Part shown: in pieces, positions 51,600-62,620 of the stretch
Layout: every line of letters starts with the position of its first letter
Numbering within the stretch: position 1 is the stretch's first letter
DNA from: Chaetorhynchus papuensis
Lineage: Eukaryota; Chordata; Aves; Passeriformes; Rhipiduridae
Direction of reading: 5' to 3'
DNA length: 64,000 nt
NCBI GenBank assembly: GCA_013396525.1
Contig: VWYX01000357.1
Coordinates: 434,001 to 498,000, forward strand
Made by a program: the position numbers and the translations under genes
Notes under the pieces: generated by a model
Told to the model about the DNA's origin: nothing
The model's input: only the letters and a program-made list of their open reading frames with translations
Databases searched by the model: none

Positions 51600-51960
51600 C
51601 CAAACAGAACAAACAGAACCTCCGCAGCCTCTTCTGTCTGACAGAGCTGGTGCTTTCCCTGTCTCCCTGGTTGAATTTCCAGCCGCGCAGTGCTGGTGTC
51701 AGTGTGTACTCTGAGCTCATGGCTGAAGGAGGGGTCGGTGTCCTGCCGGGCCTGCGGGCCACTGGGGGGATGGAGGCAGGGTTGGGAGAAGCGGGGCTGA
51801 TGTCAAGTGGTTACCACGGCAGCAGGGAGGGGACCTGCGGAGGGTGGGAGTGTTACCACAGCAACAGATGGGAGTGCCTTCCAACCCCTGGGCTGGAGAT
51901 GCAGCTGCCCTTATGTAAAATTACCTGCCTCGTGCTGGGGGGTTGAGGCATAGCATACCA
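51600..51960. promoter_or_regulatory. CpG-rich patch with two RFX X-box-like motifs
   Basis: Roughly ten CpGs fall in about 350 bases of GC-rich sequence inside an otherwise AT-rich, CpG-poor intron. GTTACCACAGCAAC at 51852-51865 fits the RFX X-box consensus (GTNRCC, 0-3 bases, RGYAAC) exactly. GTTACCACGGCAGC at 51810-51823 fits with one mismatch. The motif starts are 42 bp apart, about four helical turns, in the same orientation. Open frames here (for example 51563-51946) show no protein domain. A regulatory element or cryptic promoter is plausible; transcription cannot be shown from the sequence. Confidence 0.4.
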
Positions 51961-54740
51961 AGAGTGCTTCTGTCATCACCTGTTTATATTAACTATTTCA
52001 TTTCTAGTTAGAAAGTGAAGCTGCACTGGAGATAAGGTATTTTTCCCACTCAAGCTACACCCATATTAATCTCTTTTCATTGACAACAGTGTAACCAGTT
52101 CACAAGTTGTAGCAGAATTCCTTTTTATTCTTTTTAATACAGTGTAAAAAACTATGTGTTAGTATCAGGAATTAATAATGAAGTGATAGAAGACACGCTG
52201 ATTTAACGAGTGAGACTTTTTAACACATCTTTACAGGCCTGTATTTCATTCTCCCTTTGCAAGACAGATCTTAAAATTTCTTGTTTGGGTTTGTTAATTT
52301 TTTTCTTTTTTTTTTCCCTAATGATATCAGGTACTGAAAATTTATGATTGTCTCCTTTTGAATTTGCCCAACTGGTGAGTAATGGAGTTTGTAAATATAA
52401 GAGAAATGTGCTCATGTGAAACCAATAGGAACAGCCTGAACTCCCAAAATTTTGGTCATTCAATGGCCCAGTGAATGGCAATCAGCCATTTTAGTTTCAT
52501 CTGGTGTCCCTTGTCCCCCGACTAGGGACAATGAAGAATTACCAATGTCAATAGGTGTTTTAATAAGTCTCATATCAAAAAAGAATGGACTGAAGTCAAG
52601 GAGGGAATGGATTTTATGAACTTTGGCTTGAAAAGAAGGGTCTTACAGTGAGGCAGGACTAATTCTGAGGGCCAAATCAACCAATACAAGAAGATTTGGG
52701 AGGAAGTAGGGCTTGGATCAATGGAGCTCAGGACCATGGAATTGCCCACATAACCATATTAAAATAAAAATAAAAATATGCAAGGGATAAAGAAACTGAG
52801 GCAAGGATTGGCCCCAGATACTTATCCTATGAAAATGGCTCTTTGCTTCTGTTGTGAAGCCTAGGTGAAGCATGAACACATTGCCTGCTGTGTCTTCCTC
52901 TGAAGAGGCAAGCCCTAATTTTTCTTAAGCTTGGAAATGTGGAAAGGCTAGGCTCAGCCAGCACAGTCTTATGAGATATATATATTTTGAATATGAAGTT
53001 TCAGCCTCCCCTCAAAGCATGTTCCCAGTGTTGCAGAAGCAGAGAGGGCTCTGGTTTCACCTGAGCCAGCAGTGCAGAGGGTGTAGGGCTGCCCCGGCTC
53101 CTTAGGAGGCCAAGAGCAAGAAAGGTTTGCACACAGACTCATTAAAGACTGTCTTGTGCCTATGTAGCAAAACAGTCATTTTATTTTTAGAGCAGTTAAA
53201 CATTTGCATTTCCCTCATATGCAAATTAGGGCTTTTACAAATGAGCTTTTTTCTGCTACTTTGTGCACAGTTGGCTTTTTTGTGCATCATTTTGTTTAAT
53301 GAGACTAACACCTATTCACACCCTGTGGATAGAGGGTATAACTCCCTTGCTCACTGTGGCTTTGTTTATTTCCCTGATTTCTGTCATCTAGTATTTTAAA
53401 CTCTCCTTTTGGATCTTATTTATGTTGTAATAAATTTAGACTTTGTGACCTGGCTATGTGTATTCTGCTGAATCTAAGATATCCAGGGACCAATACTTGT
53501 CCTCAAGACTGAGTGTCACCAACTGGTATATGTCTACTTTTCTTAGTTTTAGCTGCCTCTGTGGCAGATTTACCCTGGGAGCAACAGGGCAAGGAATTCA
53601 GCATGCAGTAAAGTAAACTGAATGACTGGGTGGGTGGTGCTTGAACTATGTATGTCATCTCCCTTTATTCAGCTGTGGAGATGCAATCAATGAGTTAAGT
53701 GTTTGTTCTGAGCAAATGCAGAATTGTATGTATTTATTTTGACCCTTGAAAATGTTCAGTGAGGGGTGGCAGGACGGCTTGAAATGGGGAAAAATCCCTG
53801 GTGAGCTGTAGCTTCCCTGCATCTTGGAGAAGACATGAATGCCCTCAATATATCATCTTCTGAGAAAAGGAGGTTCTAATTTTTTGTTTTGTTGTTAAGA
53901 GTGCAACTTTTGGGGACACTTGGGTGCTGTAGGAGAGTGGCATGTGGGTTCTTGAGACGTAACATGGCCTCAGGAGGTACCCTGAAAGTGACACTGGAAG
54001 GGAACAGCTAGAACAGGACTTTTACCCATCTGGTCTTCCCACCTGCCTCCTTACAAAGTGTTCCTTCCCTTCCTTCCTCTCACTCACAGTGAGACCATCA
54101 CTGTACCTGACCCTCAGCTCTGAGATGAGTGTCTGTTTTTTCATCACTGCCCTGTCTCCCATTCCTTTACAACAGTTCTTGTGCTAAGAGTGACAGCACA
54201 TGTGAAACATCATGGTAACCTCTCCTTTTCTAGGTTGCTGATGGCATAAAAGATGTTTCAAAATATTCTTCCATTTCTTTGGTTAAAAGGCGCCCTTTCC
54301 ATCATTGAAAAAACCTGTGCAAGGCAGAGACTATGAGCATAAAGTGTTTTTGTGTGCAGTCTTTGAGAATGCATTTATTTTTTGTGGAAAGTAAAGTTTA
54401 GTTTCTGTTTTGAATAAGGTAATGCCTCAAACTGTGTTTATAAAGTCACTACATCTTTTGTTGTAATATGTGAATACTATTGAGTATCTTTATAATTTTG
54501 AAATTTTTTTCAGATATCAAGTATTCTTAGGAGACCTTGATAATGTACTTTATTTCATTAAGTACAGCAATTAACATATATTCACAGACTTTTAATTTTC
54601 TCTTTATTTGTTTCTTCTGATGAGGCATTATTAATTTTTATTTCTTTACTATTTCCACAGGAGTTAAGCTTGTCCTTGTACGTTTGTGTTCCTAAATTCT
54701 TCAGTTAACAACCTTGGTTTCTTCAATTATGCATTTGGAA

Positions 54741-54758
54741 TCTCTCTCTCTCTCTCTC
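54741..54758. repeat. (TC)n dinucleotide microsatellite
   Basis: Nine TC units followed by CCTCC. Confidence 0.92.
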
Positions 54759-55605
54759 CCTCCATCCTGACTGCTGTCTTAGTAAAGCCTTAAATTACAG
54801 GTCACAGTGAGCACTGTACTTTCTCTGTCAATCCCAAAACCAGTGTTCTTTCCAGCAGCAATCTCCCTAGGAGTGGCTACTCTGATTAGCATTTCGAGTA
54901 ACAATGCTCACCAGATAACAGTGATGAAAAGTCTGCCCACTGCCACGTGCATCCCCTGCACTTCTTTGCATGCTTTGGACATCTTTTTTTCTAAAGCAGG
55001 CCAATTTAAAGCATATACAGTTATGTCTCATCAAAGACAAAGCTTGTCATCAGGCACAGTCTGCAACAGGACATGAACCCTGACACACCAAGAGAAGAGG
55101 CTGTGGAAATGCAATTGTGGTGTGATCATAGCAACCAGGATGTCTTTGGGAAAGGTTTAAGGGCAACAGAAGCCAACAGAACACTCCAAAAAGAAATGGG
55201 AAGCAGCAGTATTTAAAAAGTCTTCCACCAAAAGGGGAGAGAATAGAGCTACTGCTGATTTTCTGAAATGCATTCTTTCTAATTTCATGCTGTGTTTCTG
55301 ATTATGAAATGATTGATTGAAGCAGAAGAGATAATCTGTCAATGTGGAGTGAAGTCATGAAGAGATGTCAGGGTATGGGCCAAGACAAAAATCTCCAGCT
55401 CTTTCTTTAATTGAACTTAAGAATTTATCTGGAATAGAGCAGGGCTGGAGCTAGTCTCCGAAGAGCTAAAATAGGCAGAGTGAGACAGACAAACGTTTTC
55501 TCAGAGAAAGGAAATGCTACGTGGTAATTGCATGCTTTGTTTCTAGTGTCAAGCTAGCTGTGTTTACCTCTTTATAAGAGCAGGAAATCAGTGAAATAAC
55601 CTGAA

Positions 55606-55622
55606 GCAGGCAGGGGGCAGTA
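55606..55622 (+). promoter_or_regulatory. Possible CTCF-like core
   Basis: GCAGGCAGGGGGCAGTA contains the CAGGGGGCAG core common to CTCF sites. The upstream CCA part of the consensus is not well matched. A single motif match carries little weight without occupancy or conservation data. Confidence 0.2.
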
Positions 55623-55703
55623 CTACAGTGAAGAAGGTGAGCTTCCATCCCCCTTGCAACAAGATTCCTACAAGATTCCTGCTGAGTTAGTGATGAGAAG
55701 AGC

Positions 55704-55731
55704 TTTTTTTTTAGCTTTTTTTTTTTTTTTT
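55704..55731. repeat. Paired T runs
   Basis: Nine T (55704-55712), AGC, then sixteen T (55716-55731), each run preceded by AGC. Simple slippage-prone sequence. Confidence 0.9.
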
Positions 55732-58005
55732 GACTCAGCTATGGAGATGATTGGTGCTGCTTGCTGAAATACTCTGACACTGCTAACTTGAATAGCTCTT
55801 ATAGCTGTGGTGACAATCTCAGTGTTGACTTTGCTTCTTTCACTCTACTCTCTCCATGGAACCATGATGCTTGTAATATTATGAAAGTATCAAAGCAAAT
55901 CTTTGCACAAAGGAGCAAGTTATTGAATATCTTTCTATACATGAAACAGTTTGGAAAGTTTTCAAACATACATTTTACTACCACTGTAAACCTAATCTTT
56001 CATCTATTTCTTTTGACTATCTTTTGAAGGTACAGCCTTAACACTGATGGGAAAGATAAATTTGGATTAAGAAAAGAAAAAAACGCAAAAGTGGGAAAGT
56101 GTTTCCCACTCTTCCACTCTCAATAAAGGCTATTAGGAATTAGGATCTGGACAGGGAGCAGTAGCACAGAGAGCGGAAACAAAGCAAACTGGTGGAGAAT
56201 GGGAAGGTGATTCCTGTTATGCTGTCCCTTAGGCAACAAACCCAGTGTTGTATGTCATGTGAAGCAAATACACCCCCATTTTGCTCCTGGGAAGTCTCTG
56301 GAAACACAAAGCTCCAGCCTGGCAGAGATACTTCAGGAAAAGTTACAGGCAGCTCTAATGGTGCTACTCCACTCATCACAAGCTCTGCTGAAAGCAAGGC
56401 AAACTTTCAGGACTTGTGTGAGAATTACCGTCCTCACTGAAGGCTTGTGTTAGTCTTGATACCACAAGAGTTTTGAATGTACACTGCATATGAAAGACAC
56501 TCTTTATTTTACTGTGTCTTCTCCAGCACATTTCATTTATTTCTTTCTGCACTAATTCCACAAAATGGGAGTGGAGGTTTCCATTGGTAGACGTCCTACT
56601 TTCAGTTCCTTTCCACAGGATATCTGAGAGGTTTTTACCAACTTTTGAAATTAGAATGCAAGTTGCACACAGGGTGCAAACCCAAGCAGTGGCTGTCAAG
56701 CAGTAGTACTAAGGTTTACATTAAGGCTTAACATTTTAAGCCTTCTAGAGGTCTCCTGAAATCACTGCAGTTCCTGACTTTTCATAATCTATACAGCATG
56801 CAATCTGATGAACAATCAGCACACATCGTGCAGCAGTTGCTGTGGAACTACTTATTTCCATCAATACCAAAAATAAGTATGGTCAATGTAGCTCTTCAAA
56901 TTATCAGAAGTGTGTTCACAAGACATTCCACTGGATAGAAGACAATTCTCTCCACATTCTAGCCCAGGTTAAGATGTGATGAATCAGGGCAGCTAAAGGT
57001 GGGCTGTGCTCAAGAGAATTACTCTCAGTGTTTTGATATCAGACATGTAAATGTACTGGTTCAGGAAGAGGGAACTGCTCATCCCATATTTCAGGGAGCA
57101 TTTCCTCTTTCACTCATTTGTCACACAACTAAATAGGCAGCTGAATCAACCAGACAGCCCTTTGCAGGATAATTTTGACAATTCAGTTGTTGATTGAAAT
57201 TTCCTTTTAGTGGTGAGCTGGGCTGGAAAAAACATTCTTTTATTGAAAATGATCTTCAAACTTTGAAGAGATTACCCACTTTTAATGTTCTCAAGTGCAT
57301 CAAATTTCAGACTAAATAAACAGACATCATGAGTATCACTTTGGTATTTGGGACATTTTCTACTAAACCACAGTATCTCAAACACTTCTTTTTGTACTTC
57401 TAATTCAAGCACGACAAGAGCATAAAGAAAGAACATTTCTGGGTGTGTTCACCTGTGGTTTATGGCTGAGTGCAGTAAAGGGGAGACTCCCAGTCTTTGG
57501 AGATTTGCTGCCATTTGTCTCCTGTTTCCCTGAAGAGCCCCATCCTATATTCCCTTTTAAACCATAATGCTTAACATTTCAGTGACATTGTTTGCGTGTA
57601 ATGGGTTCTACCATTATTCATTTTTTAAGCATGCTTCTTACTGAATGGTTTGGACTCAAATATAAAAGCAAAGTTTAATACTTACTTCCAGAATAGTCTT
57701 AGACTTACAAATAGGATTTCCCACTTTGGTGAAGTCCAGCCTTTTAGCAACTAAAGGAGATTTTATCCCTTACACAATTTATTAGATTAGTTCCAAGCTT
57801 AAGCAAAGTGTTTTTGGTGTGTTGTATGTTGCTGGCATGTTATACAAGGGGTGTGGCAAGGCACAGAATCATCAGAACCTAAACTGGACCCTAATTATGC
57901 AGTTATTTTCAGTTGATTTGAGTACCAGCTTCACACAAATACCAGTAACAACTTAATCAGTTACAGTCTCACTCTGTCACCAATCAAGATATAGGTTCTA
58001 CAATG

Positions 58006-58019
58006 AAAAAAAAAAAAAA
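58006..58019. repeat. Poly(A) run of 14
   Basis: An isolated homopolymer with no recognisable retroposon body next to it. Confidence 0.9.
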
Positions 58020-61000
58020 GACTGGTAGGCAATAGTAAAAACCTGAAAAGTATCATACAAGAAATTCTTGCAGTTTTTTTAAGGACAGGACTCTTGACAT
58101 TTTTGTTGTTACTCTTGTCATGGAGAATTTTGAAAATGTAGAAAATGAGATGGCTGTAGCAGAAGCAACAAAGGAATACCACACTATTATCTGTGGTCGT
58201 TCACATCCATTACCTGACTGAAACAGCTGATTAAGTAGTATTTTTCAGGATTAATCAACAGTTAAAATGAGACATTATGATAGGAGAAAAACTCAATGTA
58301 TTGCCTATAACAGGTTAGCTACTCTTTTAACTGAGAAAACAACTAAAAACTTGGTTGAAAAGTATGTATTTATTTTTCTCTGTGACTACAGATGACCTAG
58401 GCAATGGCATTTTCAAGGTGTTCCCAATCACTAATCATTCCTACACAGTTGAAGGGCAAATAGTACAGTGCTGACTCTTGATTATTTTCAAAGTGCTAAT
58501 GAAACCACATTAGGAATATTTGAAAAAGTAAAAAAAACAAAGGCTAAAATCAAGTAGTTGGAACCCTGACTGTGTACAGCTATTTACAGGTAATACTGTT
58601 GCTAAATCTGGATTACATCTCCTGTCCACAAATCAGTGGAAATTAAGAAAGTAAAATTGTCTTTAGCTTCTTGTTCTCTCCATAACCATATAACAGAAAA
58701 ATACCACCTAATTTTCCTCATCTCATTCAGTCATTTCCCTCAGCCAGTGTTTCAGACTTAAAGGAGAACTTATAAAATTTGAATGGAAAGAAATTTTCTA
58801 CATGAGATAATTACTTGCATACTGTGCAGATAAAAGGACCATAATATGTTTCCTTGGTTCTGGAGTTACTTTTGGAAGCTATGTGAGCATTGTCAGGTGT
58901 CAATTTGCAATCCCATTTTCAAAGGCAACTTCACAGGAGGTGATACAAAGGGTTTCAGTGACACAATGTCACTTATAATTTTCAGATGCTACTGAGTGTT
59001 TCTTGAAACCAAAAGTCTTGCAAGTAGAACAATCTGTCTCTTTACATGATAAAATGTGTAAGATAATGCATTCATTTAAGGTTAAATTGCAAAAAAGTAC
59101 TGATGAGAAATTCTTTGATCATAAGTAGCTATTCATCTTTGGAGAGTAAAAAAGAAAAAAAAAAAGACATTTCACACAGAGATACACTGTAGCTGCCTGA
59201 AATGAGGCTTTATATTTTCATACGATCAAATAAATACAAATAATCTGATTTAGTTTTACTGGAAAACATTAGTCTTTCCAGAAAGAATAAAAAAATGTTG
59301 ATAATCTTGTATTTTCTAAAAGGTCTAATGTTGTGTGGTTATAGATTCATCTGAGTATTTGTACGTGCCAGGAGACTTCAGCTAGCAAACATTCTCATAC
59401 TATTTGTAATTTCCTAAATTATTTACTTTATAATAAATAATGTCCTTATGTGATCAGATTTGAACAGATTGTAGAATCCTTAAACAGTTTTCACTTCAGT
59501 GAAGTTTTTAAGAGTGGGGAATGTAACATGTAGCAGTTCATGAATTTACTTTTAAAACCAAACAAAATTAAATCTATTAAAACTGATAATAAATTATACT
59601 TCTATCAATACTTTCAGGTTTATAATTAATTTCTCATCAGTAAAATTTAATACTATTTCAGAAATATGTCTTTGTACTAAAGGAAATAAGATTTTCCTAG
59701 AAATTCCAGAGATTAATGTAAAGGATGTACTGATATAGCATTCACTTCTGAACGGGATTAATGGTGAGAATTTCAATTCTGATATTAAGTGGAAATGTGT
59801 GTTTATTTTTGCTTTTGTAGGTTGTATATTCTGACTGGGCACTGTAAATACTTTAAACAAAAAAAAATGGTGTAAAGCGTTCAAAAAGTCAATGCAACTA
59901 ACTTCAACCAACTTTAATGACTTTTCCTTTAAAAATGTTGCTTTGTTTTTTATCATCTCAGTTTGCCAAAATAAAAATGCAGTTTTTTCAGAACTAATTA
60001 ACTCAGAAGATCTGGGAACCATTTAATTTGATTGAAATTTTTTTCTTAAGGCAAATGGAGTGACCAATTGTACAGGTATTTTGAATAATGATCATTGGTG
60101 CACGTTCTAGTTGCAGTAATAAATAAAGAAGATGCAAAATGGGAGTTGGGCAGTTGTGTTAGCATGACCCTGTTTCTAGGCTAATGTAATCCACTTCTCA
60201 GCCAGAACAGCTTACTGGAATAGAAACCACAATGTTACATTTATACTACTCCTGGGGCCCATTTTTCTCAGATCTAGCTGCAGTACCTTCTCAGGGTAAT
60301 GTATTAAGGAGCTCAGGGTCTTTCTTTTCTTTTGGCAGGGTAGAAATACAGAATATCTTAAATCCTAAAAATCATTAAATATGCATCATATACTAGAAAG
60401 GAATTATGGTTACTCCTAAATTTAGTCAAAATGAAGCATTCATATAAAATAAGCTCAAATATGAATATCATGCAAAAACTTGTCCTGTGAAAAGACAGCA
60501 CTGTCATTAGCCAGCTGTATACAAATGGTCTTTGGTTCTATAAATACAGATTCTCACGTGTGGGCTAGAAAAAGCAACTCTACTCACTCAGCATTTGGAG
60601 AAACCCACAGACATGTCTGGCATATTCCTCTCTACAGAAGCTGAATATGCCAAACTCTTATCACATTCGAAGGATAAAATGCAATTGACTGTCAAGAAAG
60701 AAGATGAGTGCTCTGCCATCTAAAACCTGGTGCATTAAGGATGTTCTTTTTGAGTAACAGAGGTACACTGTGTACATTACATTACATCCTTCAGATGCAT
60801 GGAGATGTCATCGATATGAAAGAAAAGTCTCTTCAGATTCAAATCTATCATCTTCCCAGAGAAAATAAAGCTAATAATACAATGAGAAATGGTAGTGACA
60901 TAAGCTATGGAGGAAAATGGTCCTTCATTCCTTTGGTGGCTAGCCTTTAATTCCTGAGGTGATCTATTACCTGGTATTTGGATACATGCTAGCACCACTT

Positions 61001-62370
61001 ATGCACCTTTGGATCATTTACCATCTAGAGATGAGAGGCCCAAAGTGTGTTTTGGACTTGGATTACAGTGCCAGTGAATTAGGTTTCCTGGTGTTATAAC
61101 ATCAGCTTTGAAGGGATGGCCTGCCAAAAATGTAGTAGCACAGGAGAAACAGGTGGCTCTTAGCAAAAACACTGTCCTCAATTCAGACTGCAAGCTCTAC
61201 TGACTGTCTATAAAGAAAAAAATACAATACTGCTGTATTGAAACAACAGACAGAATAAAATGAAATAAAAGCAAGTTCAGAGTTGCCAAAGACATGAGAC
61301 TTGCCACATAGCCCTAATTCTCCTTTGTTCAGGTGTATCAGGAGCACATCCACAGGGGTCCTACAGAGATGTTTTCGTTTGGATTATTCCCAACCCCTGT
61401 GCTAGCCTCTGTTGCAGGCCACACACTCTGTGCCACATCAGCAAACATCGTCCCTGTCAAGAACGCAGCCAGACCTGTGGTACTGAGAGCATATTGCATG
61501 ACAGAATCAGATGACTTTCCCTGAGGTTCAAAAAGAGCGCAGCCTGAAAAGAAGAAGTGGAACACAAACAAACCAAACATGACCTTTTCCAGCCTCTGCT
61601 GGCCTGAATTCACAATTCAAATACAGAATTAAAATACAGTTTCTTCCATGAGGTCTTAAATTAATAAATCAGCGTGTTTACATGTTCACCTATATAACTT
61701 TGTGTGTCTGTCCATGTGTATTTTAATTTCTGCATTTTTATGTACTATGATGGCTTACCTGCAGAACCAGAGTAGTAAAACATGGAGTAAACGGGAGGAC
61801 AAATTTCATATAATTTAAAGTATTAGCCTATTCAGGGTTGACTGTTCAGCTCAGCATCACGAGTACATGATGGAGGTCTGTAAAGGAGCACAAACCTGCC
61901 TTTTCATTCTGCTGCAGTGTGGCCTGAAAAAGAGTGGCTGAACAATTGGTAGCAAGTGGAAAAATAATTTTTTGAATTTACACAACCTCTTCCCTAAAAA
62001 GCATTGCTATAATCAGGGGAATTTACCATTCTCTAGCTTATGTGTTTTGGTCCTTTTCATCTTTCATGTCTCTTATCTGAACTATGACAAGGAAGCCTCT
62101 GTAAATTATACCTACTTTTCAGAAACAATGAAAAAGAATGTGCTAATGCTGAAATTATTATGGCACAGGACCAATGGAAGTGAGATGTTTGGCATATTTC
62201 ATTAGGCAGATAGAGATAAAATTAAAAGGGTGAAAAAAAATGGAAAAAAAAATTCCTGAGGCAGTAAAAAAAGGAAAACATAGCTCCATTGGCCAGAACA
62301 TACCCTGTTGCTCTGCACCAGAACAGACGTAATCAAACAAATAGTGTGAAGTGTGGAACTGATTTCAATT

Positions 62371-62393
62371 GATCTCTCATGCTTTCTTTGCAG
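62371..62393 (+). other. 3' splice site (acceptor) of the GABRG3 exon
   Basis: The pyrimidine-rich stretch GATCTCTCATGCTTTCTTTG is followed by CAG, and the coding frame with gamma-subunit similarity begins immediately after. CAATTGAT and TCAATTGA just upstream offer possible branch-point adenosines. The exon boundary is supported by the protein similarity starting exactly at the AG. Confidence 0.88.
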
Positions 62394-62614
62394 GAATATC
62401 AAATTGATATATTTTTTGCCCAGACGTGGACAGACAGCCGTCTTCGCTTCAACAGCACCATGAAAATACTGACTCTGAACAGCAACATGGTTGGCTTGAT
62501 CTGGATCCCAGACACGATATTTCGTAACTCAAAGACAGCGGAGGCTCACTGGATCACCACCCCCAACCAGCTGCTCCGCATATGGAATGATGGCAAGATC
62601 TTGTACACCCTCAG
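62394..62614 (+). CDS. GABRG3: GABA-A receptor gamma-3 subunit, internal coding exon (221 bp)
   Basis: This exon encodes part of the N-terminal extracellular domain of a gamma subunit of the GABA-gated chloride channel, a pentameric Cys-loop receptor of neuronal plasma membranes. Reading starts in phase 0 (GAA TAT CAA) and runs 73 full codons plus AG of a split arginine codon. The length of 221 bp is the usual size of the corresponding exon (exon 4) in GABA-A subunit genes. Visible hallmarks are DIFFAQTW at residues 5-12 (loop D, where gamma-2 F77, A79 and T81 line the benzodiazepine site and are matched here by F7, A9 and T11), an N-glycosylation sequon NST at 20-22, the WIPDTIF motif at 37-43 (loop A region), and HWITTPN at 52-58. 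The combination TWTDSR, MVGLIW, TIFRN and KTAEAH is what I recognise as gamma-3 rather than gamma-1, gamma-2 or avian gamma-4. The gamma family is near certain; the paralogue is likely. There are no stops or frameshifts. Confidence 0.9.
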
Positions 62615-62620
62615 GTGAGC
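62612..62620 (+). other. 5' splice site (donor) of the GABRG3 exon
   Basis: CAG|GTGAGC is a near-consensus U1 donor. The exon ends after the second base of an arginine codon (phase 2), as expected from the conserved gamma-subunit reading ...YTLR. Continuing the frame across the donor soon meets a TGA, which supports this boundary. Confidence 0.9.

Larger units (their letters stand above)
51961..62370. other. Intronic sequence up to the GABRG3 exon, no recognised gene or transposon
   Basis: AT-rich intron with a small hairpin TTGTCCC/GGGACAA at 52511-52531, (TC)n at 54741-54758, a CTCF-like core at 55606-55622, T runs at 55704-55731 and A runs at 58006-58019 and 59155-59165. The 142-residue frame at 59594-60022 (minus strand) lies in AT-rich DNA and shows no domain. 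Confidence 0.55.
1..62393 (+). other. GABRG3: Long intron upstream of the GABRG3 exon (partial, extends beyond the window)
   Basis: No other exon with recognisable GABA-A receptor coding sequence was found here, and no other gene was recognised on either strand. The gamma-3 gene is known in vertebrates for very long introns, so over 62 kb without an exon is in keeping. The intron carries CR1 and LTR remnants, simple repeats and at least one CpG-rich patch, listed separately. The preceding exon is expected to be short (about 68 bp in this family) and could be missed by eye, but its characteristic end (encoding ...SINM) was not seen. Confidence 0.75.

Noticed and set aside
51563..51946. 127-residue frame over the CpG-rich patch
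   Set aside because: GC-rich DNA lengthens open frames by chance; there is no domain, and the antisense frame at 51550-51762 is also open.
57861..57900. ACAGAATCATCAGAACC as a possible CR1 tail
   Set aside because: Only about ten bases match and no further CR1 blocks follow.
59594..60022. 142-residue open frame on the minus strand
   Set aside because: Translation of AT-rich DNA with no recognisable domain; considered a possible old pseudogene but no family could be named.
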